Assembly: GCA_013365325.1 (NCBI GenBank)
Contig: JABVXV010000647.1
Coordinates: 1 to 18,306, forward strand
Reading direction: 5' to 3'
Origin: Dipetalonema caudispina
Taxonomy: Eukaryota > Nematoda > Chromadorea > Rhabditida > Onchocercidae
DNA: 18,306 bases
Positions 1-13,216 of the stretch are shown one piece after another. The position numbers and the translations under genes are program-made. A model generated the notes under the pieces. The model saw only the letters and a program-made list of their open reading frames with translations, was not told the origin of the DNA and did no database searches. Every line of letters begins with the position of its first letter. Position 1 is the stretch's first letter.

Positions 1-93
1 AGTGGTTTATGTTAACAATTTATAAGAAGAATTGTTTCATTACGAAATGATATATCAATTACTTTAATTATAAGAAATGTTTTATCCCTTTCT

Positions 94-119
94 TCGCGAA
101 ATTCATTTAGATTTCGCGA
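94..119. repeat. Perfect 9-bp inverted repeat
   Basis: TCGCGAAAT (94-102) and ATTTCGCGA (111-119) are exact reverse complements separated by 8 nt. The arms carry CGCG in an otherwise AT-rich region. It lies directly before the 41-bp tandem duplication. Function unknown; it may be a protein-binding palindrome or a chance hairpin. Confidence 0.75.
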
Positions 120-120
120 C

Positions 121-202
121 ATCCAGTTCAAGCTTTCACATCATCTTCCTGATCCACTTTGATCCAGTTCAAGTTTTCACATCATTTCTCTGATCCATTT
201 CT
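121..202. repeat. 41-bp tandem duplication, two diverged copies
   Basis: The unit beginning ATCCAGTTCAAG at 121 repeats at 162 with a few substitutions; both copies continue with TTCACATCAT and CTGATCCA. A weaker third echo (TCAAGTTTTTACA) starts near 203. This is a minisatellite-like local duplication with no coding potential seen. Confidence 0.8.
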
Positions 203-720
203 TCAAGTTTTTACACTGCCTTTTCAATCAGTTTAGTTTTTTTTTTCCTTTCTTTCTTCTTGATCACATTTCTTTGTATCGTAGAACAAGTTTCCTTTGC
301 TTTTCATTTCCATTCAAAACAACTAACAACTACAAGCTTGGCTTATTTAGTCGTATATATAAGTATTCCATTAGCTATATTATAGTATAATTCATTTGAT
401 AAATGTATTCAACCAATTATAGTTGTTTATAATGTGCTAAGAGAAATCACATATTGTCACATGAGAGCTAAGTGAAACTATTAGCTATTAGTGACATTTC
501 AAATATTAAACTTTAGAATTCAATTAATTCACTTACCTGGCGAGAATCTATGTCCTTAGCGATATTTATAATGTCAAATGTCTCCTTTCTACTTTGTCAC
601 GGTATTGCTCATCGTGATGATATCTCTGTGTAATGGGTTTTCTTTCTCCACAGAAACAATGATAAACAATACTATTCTTTAGCGATTGCATCTTCTCGTC
701 TCTCTTCTATCCTTTTCCCC

Positions 721-748
721 TCTCTCTCTCTCTCTCTCTCCCTCTCTT
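721..748. repeat. (TC)n microsatellite
   Basis: About ten uninterrupted TC dinucleotides followed by an imperfect CCTCTCT tail. It sits about 390 bp upstream of the peroxiredoxin start codon. It is one of many CT/GA tracts in the window. Confidence 0.95.
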
Positions 749-1091
749 TATTTGTATCGATTTATTCCCTCCTGTGCCAACTATGAAACGTGTCGATTGT
801 AAAAGTTTGCTTTAGTTCCCTTCAATTTTACTGATAATTTTAAAGTAATCGACGTTAAACGTGTGATCGTTGATCACAGTTATTCTCCGTGTAATTCCGT
901 ATTTGGATAAGGTGAACTTCTTATCATTCTGGTAGCTTTTGGCAATTCTCGGTAGGTAATTCAGTGATTCTTTGTACAGCCTCGTTGTCTCGTTTTTTTT
1001 TTTTCCTTAGTTTTCGTTTTCTTCTCCGACATTCCGGACAAATGTGTATTTATGAATTGTTGGAGTTATCGCCTTTGTGCATTTGTCGTAG

Positions 1092-1101
1092 ATATTTACA
1101 G
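1092..1101 (+). promoter_or_regulatory. Candidate trans-splice (or 5' cis) acceptor of tpx-2
   Basis: ATATTTACAG ends at 1101, 40 nt before the preferred ATG at 1142, and fits a nematode acceptor. A second candidate, TTTTCCTTAG, ends at 1010 after a long T tract. Either could accept a spliced leader, or join to an upstream 5' exon that I cannot identify. The frame of the gene stays open back to 1103, so an N-terminal extension from an upstream exon is not excluded. Confidence 0.4.
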
Positions 1102-1106
1102 AATTT

Positions 1107-1124
1107 ATGTATTATTTCAAATGA
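1107..1124 (+). CDS. Candidate 5-codon upstream ORF in the tpx-2 leader
   Basis: An ATG at 1107 opens five sense codons and stops at a TGA (1122-1124) that overlaps the in-frame tpx-2 ATG at 1121 as ATGA. If the mRNA begins near 1102 after trans-splicing, this would be the first AUG met by ribosomes. Whether it is translated cannot be told from sequence. Confidence 0.3.
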   Translation: MYYFK

Positions 1125-1141
1125 ATAAATTTCATGAAGAA

Positions 1142-2335
1142 ATGACACTTGCCGGAAGCAAAGCGTTTATTGGTCAACCAGCACCTAACTTCAAAACAAC
1201 GGCGGTTGTGAACGGCGATTTCAAGGAAATTTCACTTTGTCAGTTTAAAGGGAAATATGTGGTCCTCTTCTTTTACCCGCTTGACTTGTATGTTCCTCCA
1301 TTTTTTGTAACCATAATTTACAATCGAAATGAGTAGAGGACCACATGAGTAGAGGACCACGTTTCAGATATTATGGCTGTTTTTCAAAATCTTTTTCGAA
1401 ACAAGCAAAAGGGGAAGATATACTTATTATTTTTCAGCACCTTCGTTTGTCCAACGGAAATAATTGCGTTTTCCGATCGTATTGCGGAATTCAAACAGTT
1501 GGATGTGACTGTTCTGGCATGCTCAACTGACTCGCATTTCTCACATCTTGCATGGATAAATACCGATCGAAAAATGGGTGGACTTGGTCAGATGAATATA
1601 CCAATTCTTGCGGATACGAATCATACAATCAGCAAGGCATATGGTGTACTCAAGGAGGATGACGGAATTGCTTATCGGTATGTTTGTACAAACCGGAAGT
1701 GTGAGGTCATCGGGAGGAGCATACCGCTTGACCAGTATACACTGCTTCTTTTGAACTATCGTTTTTCAGTTCCAAGCTATGCCTCATGTTCTCTAATACT
1801 AATCAGATGTGCTTGTTTCAGTGGATTATTCATCATTGATCCAGAAGGCATTTTGCGGCAGATCACAGTCAATGACCTCCCAGTAGGTCGTTCTGTAGAC
1901 GAGACCTTACGTCTGGTTCAAGCTTTTCAGTTTGTGGATAAGCACGGTGAAGTAAGTTTTCGTTATTAATAGAGTTTTATGATTTGGAATGAGTGATTGT
2001 TGTTGACCACATCGTGAATTCCTTCACGGCATCTTAATGGCCTGTATAATTGATAATCAGTTATCCATAGCTTTACAAGAAATGGGACTAATAGCTTACA
2101 TGAGTTGTACTGCGACTTTTTCTCTGTGGAGTAATGTTAATCGTTAAGACATTTGGCAAAGATGCATTCCATATTTCAGCCTAATTTTGTTTTCCCTTTT
2201 TATATACCAGTATTTAAAGATTTGTATTTATATTATTGGAAACGATTTAAGGTATGTCCGGCCAACTGGCATCCAGGATCCGAAACGATTAAGCCTGGAG
2301 TGAAAGAAAGTAAAGCATATTTCGAAAAGCATTGA
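1142..2335 (+). CDS. tpx-2: Typical 2-Cys peroxiredoxin (thioredoxin peroxidase), 4 exons, complete
   Basis: Exons 1142-1287, 1438-1677, 1822-1951 and 2252-2335 join in phases 2, 2 and 0 to give exactly 600 nt, 199 residues plus stop. The product reduces hydrogen peroxide and alkyl peroxides, using thioredoxin as reductant, as a cytosolic dimer/decamer. Seen: N-terminal [11 protein letters not shown]; peroxidatic Cys53 in the FTFVCPTE motif made across the first intron; CSTDS; resolving Cys174 in EVCPANW; GGLG and a C-terminal YF (KAYFEKH), the pair known to make eukaryotic Prx prone to hyperoxidation. An extra Cys33 lies in SLCQF. Length matches filarial TPX-2, which it strongly resembles from memory; C. 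elegans PRDX-2 is the likely orthologue. The start at 1142 puts Cys53 close to the family norm of 51-52; an in-frame ATG at 1121 would add seven residues. No signal peptide is seen. Donors are GTATGT, GTATGT and GTAAGT; acceptors are TTTTCAG, GTTTCAG and ATTTAAG. Confidence 0.96.
1331..1362. repeat. 16-bp tandem duplication in tpx-2 intron 1, complementary to exon 1
   Basis: GAGTAGAGGACCACAT (1331-1346) is followed at once by GAGTAGAGGACCACGT (1347-1362), differing at one base. AGAGGACCACAT (1335-1346) is the exact reverse complement of exon bases 1257-1268, on the other side of the 5' splice site at 1288. In pre-mRNA it could fold into a hairpin whose loop contains the donor. Confidence 0.85.
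1678..1821 (+). other. tpx-2 intron 2, stop-free and a multiple of three
   Basis: The intron is 144 nt, bounded by GTATGT and GTTTCAG. Retained, it would read in frame from exon 2 to exon 3 as 48 extra codons, including five cysteines, without a stop. An internal TTTTTCAG ending at 1769 is a competing acceptor, but using it would add 52 nt and shift the frame. Removing the whole intron restores the conserved AYR-GLFIIDP junction, so it is an intron in the main form. Confidence 0.7.
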
Positions 2336-2681
2336 AGATGATCATTATACGGTGTTGAACAACTCAGTGATTTTTTGAAGAGATGCGTATCTAACTAACA
2401 TTGGTGAAAACAACATGTACAACCATACTATATTTAATGATATTACACATCATTTATATAGGACATATGTTTACATACTTATGTCTCTCCATATTGATCT
2501 TTTATTTCTCATTTACTTTTTTCTGAGTAAAACTTTGACATATCGATCTGTTTCTTGGGAGTAATAGATAAACAGTTGTACAGCAGGTTCAGGCTAGATT
2601 CCTACAATGAGCAGAAGTATTACAATCATTTTCAGTAGAAATTTTTTATTTAAATGGTCACTTCATTACATCATAATGACT

Positions 2682-2687
2682 AATAAA
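2682..2687 (+). terminator. Probable poly(A) signal of tpx-2
   Basis: AATAAA, the first canonical hexamer after the stop codon, would give a 3' UTR of about 350-370 nt. Nematodes also use variant hexamers, so an earlier site is possible. Confidence 0.4.
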
Positions 2688-3274
2688 CTTAGTTGGAGTC
2701 GTTCAAAAAAAGTGAAGAAGGATCTGCTTTGTTAATCATACAAAAATGCAGTACATGATTAATCGATTTACATATATTTCTGGTTGTTTATTTATGTGAC
2801 GGGGAATTTTTGAGATTTCAAAGTAATGATGCAGTAATTCTAATACCTTCAACAAGAATTTTTTCACTTAATTGCTTACGAAATAAGTCAGCGGTACGTG
2901 GTAGTTTCACGCATGTTACCACCTAGCATTACATACTGTAATAGTGCCTGGTATTACATCAGGTGTATAATGTTACGTTGGTAGTTGCAAATAGAATATT
3001 TGGAAGAGTTACATGGTGATATTATGGTCCATTACTTATTTAACCTCTATGTAACTCTTTAGGTAGACATATTTTGTGTAATTGTTTTAGGAGGCATTGG
3101 ATGGGATGAGAGTTTTCACAGGGCATTGCGAGATCTTTCAGTTTGCAACACGTCGAATAATGATAGCAGTTGAGTATGACGTACTGTTGTCATTTGTTCT
3201 TTTATTTAAACTTCCTATTGTCTAGTTTTACAACAAGCTAATCATTAATGTCATACATTTTGTTAATACTCTCA

Positions 3275-3289
3275 CACGTGTTACACGTG
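3275..3289. promoter_or_regulatory. Paired CACGTG E-boxes upstream of pkc-3
   Basis: Two perfect CACGTG palindromes, at 3275-3280 and 3284-3289, are separated by three bases within TCACACGTGTTACACGTGA. CACGTG is the canonical site for Myc/Max-, MITF/HLH-30- and USF-type bHLH-ZIP dimers. They lie about 1.2 kb upstream of the pkc-3 ATG. Function is inferred only. Confidence 0.4.
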
Positions 3290-3803
3290 AAAAAAAAAAT
3301 GAGCGGAACAGTGTAATAGTTTTCGTTCGCAATGAATCATCAATACGTTAGCAATTATTGATAGCTATATACATATGTATAAGTTATAATGAGTATTTAT
3401 TTTGGCGTACGTGGATTTATTATTCTCGATTAATCGTGAAAATTTTCGTAGTAACTTGCTTAGGTGGAAATTTCAGATCAAATTTTTTGGAAAATTACTG
3501 CACAGTTTCCAGTGCCAAATAACAAGGTGGATGTTTCTGGATTATCTTGATAGCGCTTTTATGTCGTACAACTTCGATTCATTTATCGTTATCAGTAGAA
3601 AGATTTTGTTGACGTGATGGGACGTTAATATGATAAGGTGTGCTGTGAATTTCATACACAAGGCACGTTTCAATATATTCGAGTTGCAAATAAGTTTGAT
3701 AAGATATTCCGAATAGATTCATTGAAATAGTTTTTTGATAAATGTATTCATTTGGTTAATCTCGACAAATTTATTCTGTCGTTTATTTTCAAAAATCTGG
3801 AAG

Positions 3804-3912
3804 AATAACCTCAGTAAGTGTGCCATATAAACCTCACTAAGTTTTTAGCTGTCGAAAAATACTGATCCATGATGAGAATAAGCTTATTTAGTACACTTAC
3901 TGTGTGGTTATT
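3804..3912. repeat. Imperfect inverted repeat (about 20-bp arms)
   Basis: Left arm AATAACC-T-CAGTAAGTGT (3804-3821) and right arm ACACTTACTG-TGT-GGTTATT (3893-3912) are reverse complements apart from a two-base bulge. Weaker similarity runs inward. The arms enclose about 70 bp of non-coding sequence, as in a small MITE or a hairpin. No target-site duplication was recognised. Confidence 0.6.
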
Positions 3913-4487
3913 TGGCCTAATTAAATTTACTGGATCCTTGCTAGGATGAATTATTTGATATAAGTAAGTTTATTTTGAGGTATTCACTTCTTGTGGAATT
4001 TTGCTCCAGTAAATATGCTTTTGGAGGAATATCTAATAGTTGTTGAGTAAAACAAATGTACGCATTGCTTAAGTAGTAAAATCGATTTTCCATTGCTATT
4101 AAAATGTCATTTCCTGTTATTCTTATTGTTTATGATCTACTTTTGTATCACATTTTGAGTTACGTGATCATTTTGTAAACGAATTTGGTTTTTTTTTCTG
4201 TTAGAAAGTTATACATCACTTACGACAGTTTTAGGTTTCGTCAGTTTTGTCTTTGTGTTGAAATTTGCTAGTATCATTAGATACATGTGATCTTCACAAT
4301 TTTGGCAATATTTTTGTGGATAGTAATTAAATAGGAGTTTGTGCATGAATGAGTAGTGATTGTTGGACTATATTAATGTAATTTATTTTAGCAATAAGGA
4401 TTTGAATTATGGTAATTGTGTTAGCCAAAGCAGTTATTGAACTACATTTCATACTGGTGATTGCTATTTAATCTATGATAGTAATCA

Positions 4488-4496
4488 TTCTTTCAG
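4488..4496 (+). promoter_or_regulatory. Probable SL trans-splice acceptor of pkc-3
   Basis: TTCTTTCAG ends at 4496, 22 nt before the ATG at 4519, matching the nematode TTTCAG acceptor at a typical leader distance. No obvious 5' exon was found upstream, so spliced-leader addition is preferred over cis-splicing; cDNA would decide. Confidence 0.6.
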
Positions 4497-4518
4497 CTAG
4501 TTCTAGTCGACAAAAATT

Positions 4519-10606
<6,088 letters not shown>

Positions 10607-10926
10607 AGGAAGGAAGATAACTTGTGATAAGCAGTTTAGCTCCAATTGTGGTGTATTACTTATCATTAATTTCTTTTCCTTGCTTTCGATAGATCTGCTT
10701 AATACTACTACTCGAAGTTCGAAGTCGTAATGGTGGCATAGTGAGAAAATTTGTTGCGCGATTTTCATGTATTCAGTTGGAATACTTTATTTCCATAAAA
10801 TTATCTGAGAATGTTACGTGTTGGAAACTAATCGGCATCTAAACATTGAGTGGTCGTATTAAACGGGATGTATTATTAAACAGATTTGTTGTAAATTTGT
10901 TTGGGAGTCTCCATGTGCATCTATAT

Positions 10927-10946
10927 CTGACGTGCAGTAACGTCAG
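10927..10946. repeat. Perfect 7-bp stem-loop in probable pkc-3 3' UTR
   Basis: CTGACGT (10927-10933) and ACGTCAG (10940-10946) are exact reverse complements around a 6-nt loop, GCAGTA. In RNA this would be a compact GC-containing hairpin; on DNA the arms carry TGACG half-sites. Confidence 0.7.
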
Positions 10947-11207
10947 TTAGACGGAAAATGTGCTGATGATACGTAAATAACTACTTGTTTATATCGTATC
11001 GCGTTATTTTTCACAAGAACTGCCTGTTCTTTAGCAAAAACAACGGGAAGGGAAAGGCAGTATGTAAATGGTTTTCTTTTATAGTCCTTTTAAAATGAAA
11101 ATTCTTATCTTTATCCCAGTCTTGAAAATATAGAGTTTTAGTTAATTAAAAAAATGCGTTGTGATTTTCAGGTTATAACATATTTCACTTAACATTTATT
11201 GTAATTC

Positions 11208-11243
11208 TTTTTTTTTTTCTCTCTCTCTCTCTCTCTTTCTCTT
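11208..11243. repeat. T11 plus (CT)n microsatellite
   Basis: An 11-nt T run passes directly into about nine CT dinucleotides and a TTTCTCT tail. Confidence 0.95.
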
Positions 11244-11412
11244 GCTTTGAGGAAGAGACAGAAAGGTTTTTGAAAATGTATTGTAGAATATGATTGTGTG
11301 CCAAAGTGAAGAATTTCCTTATTTAGATTGAAAATTGGAAAATTTTTGGGCGGATGAGGGCAATTCAGTAAAACAGAATTCTGAAATTTGAGACAGGATT
11401 TTCAATGCTCGG

Positions 11413-11418
11413 AATAAA
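11413..11418 (+). terminator. Possible poly(A) signal of pkc-3
   Basis: AATAAA, first canonical hexamer about 810 nt after the pkc-3 stop codon. Tentative. Confidence 0.3.
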
Positions 11419-11510
11419 ATTTTAAAGTCTAGAATATATATCTAGAATATGCTAATTGCATTGTTTTTCTTTTTCTTTTCTTGCTTTCTTTTTTTATTTT
11501 CCTTTCGTTA

Positions 11511-11527
11511 TTTTTTTTTTTTTTTTT
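11511..11527. repeat. T17 homopolymer
   Basis: End of a 66-bp T-rich pyrimidine tract beginning near 11462. It is followed by TATCTTACAG, which looks like a splice acceptor (ending 11538), upstream of the small ORF at 11579. Confidence 0.9.
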
Positions 11528-11578
11528 GTATCTTACAGCATTTAGTTGTATATCACCATCTGGTTAGGAAATTAAATT

Positions 11579-11662
11579 ATGGCAACGAAGACATATGGTT
11601 CTTTGTTATTTTTGCAATTAATTCGTGAATTGTTAAGAGTAATGCTATCGATATTGGATTAA
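11579..11662 (+). CDS. Candidate 27-residue small ORF
   Basis: ATG at 11579 to TAA at 11660-11662. The peptide starts MATKTYGSLLF and continues as a Leu/Ile-rich segment with alternating charged residues, which would suit an amphipathic or membrane helix. An acceptor-like TCTTACAG ends at 11538, 40 nt upstream, as a trans-spliced leader would need. No homologue is recognised, and an ORF of this size is expected by chance, so it is weak. A hairpin (11647-11674) overlaps its stop. Confidence 0.15.
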   Translation: MATKTYGSLLFLQLIRELLRVMLSILD

Positions 11663-11674
11663 TCAAATATCGAT
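11647..11674. repeat. Perfect 9-bp inverted repeat
   Basis: ATCGATATT (11647-11655) and AATATCGAT (11666-11674) are exact reverse complements around a 10-nt loop that itself contains the palindrome GATTAATC. Confidence 0.75.
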
Positions 11675-11743
11675 CCCCATTCATCTTATTATGCATCATC
11701 TTTATCCGTTCTTAATATTTCTTGCATTATTATAGGTTCCTTC

Positions 11744-11769
11744 TTTTTTTTTTTTTTTTTTTTTTTTTT
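11744..11769. repeat. T26 homopolymer
   Basis: Uninterrupted 26-nt T run; length is likely to be polymorphic or poorly resolved by sequencing. Confidence 0.9.
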
Positions 11770-11823
11770 CATTCTTTCAACTAATTAATTTAATGAATAC
11801 ACTTTTCCTCTCATTTCATTGAC

Positions 11824-11825
<2 letters not shown>

Positions 11826-11858
<33 letters not shown>
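11826..11858. repeat. (AC)n microsatellite
   Basis: About sixteen uninterrupted AC dinucleotides, then a decaying TACACGCATACA tail. The only long CA tract in the window. Confidence 0.97.
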
Positions 11859-11864
<6 letters not shown>

Positions 11865-12293
11865 CATACAGACATATACTAATAATACATATATATGAAA
11901 TTTCCATAGAATCAAAAATTTAAAATGATACGTTTCATATTGATAATAGCATAGCCGCTTTTATCTCCAATAATTTTGCATCATTTTTTAAGTGAAACTT
12001 ATCATATGAAACTATGTTATTGAATTATTTATTTCAAAAAAGGAAATGGAAATGAAATTTTGATAATGATAGTAAAAAATTGCAAAATTGAATCAACTCA
12101 TTCAAGCTTAATCATTAATCATATTGCACAGTATAATGGATACAAAATTTGATGAAAATATTTACTATCAATAGCTTTCATTAAGTATCAGAATAATTAA
12201 ATGTATGAAATGAATGGATAATTTCTTGGTGGATGATTTGATAGATATAATGGATGATAACTTAAGCATAAAATATGAATTCTATAATTAAAC

Positions 12294-12297
<4 letters not shown>

Positions 12298-12326
<29 letters not shown>
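12298..12326. repeat. A29 homopolymer
   Basis: Uninterrupted 29-nt A run in non-coding sequence. No gene-like sequence precedes it, so it is not obviously a retroposed poly(A) tail. Confidence 0.9.
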
Positions 12327-12328
<2 letters not shown>

Positions 12329-12505
12329 AAGATTTTGAATTAGATGATGAAGAAAAACGAAGACTTATAATGAATGAATCAAATTTAATAAAATTTAATT
12401 CAAAAAGTTTTTTTTTTTTCTTATTTCTTCGGAGAAAATATTAATTGAAATTGACTGTTATCTAAACATTCTAATCTAATTCTTATTCATTTTTGTTCCT
12501 TTTTC

Positions 12506-12529
12506 TTTTTTTTTTTTTTTTTTTTTTTT
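12506..12529. repeat. T24 homopolymer
   Basis: Uninterrupted 24-nt T run following a T-rich pyrimidine stretch from about 12481. Confidence 0.9.
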
Positions 12530-12618
12530 GAACTAAAATGATCGATGAAGAATTTATTATATTTGTAAAAATTGCTACACATATCTTTTTAATAATATTT
12601 GTAATTTTATTGCTATAA

Positions 12619-12672
12619 TTTTTTTTTTTTTTTTTTTTTTTTATGAATTGAAATAAAAAAAAAAAAAAAAAA
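12619..12672. repeat. T24 / A18 snap-back hairpin
   Basis: A 24-nt T run (12619-12642), a 12-nt spacer, and an 18-nt A run (12655-12672) form a perfect 18-bp A:T inverted repeat with a short loop. Confidence 0.85.
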
Positions 12673-12747
12673 GTTTATGAAAAATAATTTGAAAGACTTT
12701 TTTATTCATATAAATTTAGAGTATTTCTCTTCAAGGGTTTTCTTTTT

Positions 12748-12749
<2 letters not shown>

Positions 12750-12780
<31 letters not shown>
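12750..12780. repeat. T31 homopolymer
   Basis: Uninterrupted 31-nt T run, among the longest in the window. Confidence 0.9.
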
Positions 12781-12903
12781 CGTAACATTTTCAAATTACA
12801 TTTGTAACATTTCTTAGCCAATATATGTAATTGGCATTATTATTACAATTATCATCAAATTCACATATTTGATACGTATAAAGTATTTATTAGCAAAATG
12901 ATA

Positions 12904-12967
12904 AGAGTGAAGAGAAAGAGGGAGAGAGAGAAAGAGGGAGAGAGAGAGAGGAGAAAAAAGAAAAAGG
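12904..12967. repeat. GA-rich purine microsatellite
   Basis: Imperfect GA/GGGA/GAAA repeats, all purine on the plus strand except the first few bases, with mirror symmetry. Confidence 0.9.
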
Positions 12968-13026
12968 ATAAAGAAAGCCTTTTTGGTAAGATGAAATGAA
13001 AATTGGTTTTAACAGAATATTTTGAT

Positions 13027-13058
13027 GTAAACAATTTTTGTTGAGATGAATGACGTCA
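13027..13058. promoter_or_regulatory. FOX site and CRE palindrome pair
   Basis: GTAAACAA (13027-13034) is the exact reverse complement of the DAF-16/FOXO element TTGTTTAC. TGACGTCA (13051-13058) is the perfect CREB/ATF palindrome, extended by one base pair each side. Both lie in a non-repetitive island of the desert. A regulatory role is inference. Confidence 0.3.
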
Positions 13059-13097
13059 TCAAGTCGATACATAAATATATCAAGACAAATATGGGAT

Positions 13098-13117
13098 AAA
13101 AAAAAAAAAAAAAAAAA
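13098..13117. repeat. A20 homopolymer
   Basis: Uninterrupted 20-nt A run shortly after the FOX/CRE island. Confidence 0.9.
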
Positions 13118-13172
13118 GTGAGCTATAATATAGCTTGACTAACTATGAAACCTTAATTGAATAGCGAATTTT

Positions 13173-13173
13173 C

Positions 13174-13205
<32 letters not shown>

Positions 13206-13216
13206 TTCTTCTCTAT
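13173..13216. repeat. (CT)n microsatellite
   Basis: About a dozen CT dinucleotides with TTTCTC interruptions at the right end; pyrimidine on the plus strand. Confidence 0.95.

Larger units (their letters stand above)
1..1010. other. Gene-free upstream region of tpx-2
   Basis: No ORF with coding character or splice-bounded exon was found on either strand. The stretch holds a 9-bp perfect hairpin (94-119), a 41-bp tandem duplication (121-202), a (TC)n microsatellite (721-748), a small GTGATC/GATCAC inverted repeat (863-877), and several T-rich tracts. Being directly upstream of the peroxiredoxin gene it presumably contains the promoter, but no TATA box or initiator can be assigned with confidence. 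An overlapping SKN-1-like and FOXO-like match lies at 659-669. Confidence 0.6.
2336..4496. other. Intergenic region between tpx-2 and pkc-3
   Basis: The first roughly 350 bp are probably tpx-2 3' UTR. The remainder shows no exon chain or RNA gene. An open stretch at 3402-3617 (71 codons) has no recognisable domain and is left out. Notable content: a possible stem GTGGTA/TACCAC near 2900-2930, paired CACGTG boxes (3275-3289), an imperfect inverted repeat (3804-3912), and the pkc-3 leader acceptor at the end. The pkc-3 promoter should lie here. Confidence 0.6.
10607..11430 (+). other. Probable pkc-3 3' UTR
   Basis: Less repetitive and less AT-rich than what follows. It contains no ORF with coding character. 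The first clear AATAAA after the stop is at 11413-11418, giving a 3' UTR of about 0.8 kb; a variant CATAAA near 10795 could end it sooner. It includes a CTGACGT/ACGTCAG hairpin (10927-10946) and a T/CT tract (11208-11243). Confidence 0.45.

Noticed and set aside
1345..1530. Alternative tpx-2 exon using the GTTTCAG acceptor at 1367
   Set aside because: It enters the wrong frame, loses FVCPTE and stops at 1528-1530; the 1437 acceptor restores the conserved motif exactly.
3402..3617. Open frame of 71 codons between the two genes
   Set aside because: No recognisable motif, no supporting splice context and length within chance expectation for this region.
11016..11030. AGAAC-TGCC-TGTTCT resembles a steroid-receptor palindrome
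   Set aside because: Nematodes lack the vertebrate GR/AR family, and one match in a probable 3' UTR is best read as a chance small hairpin.
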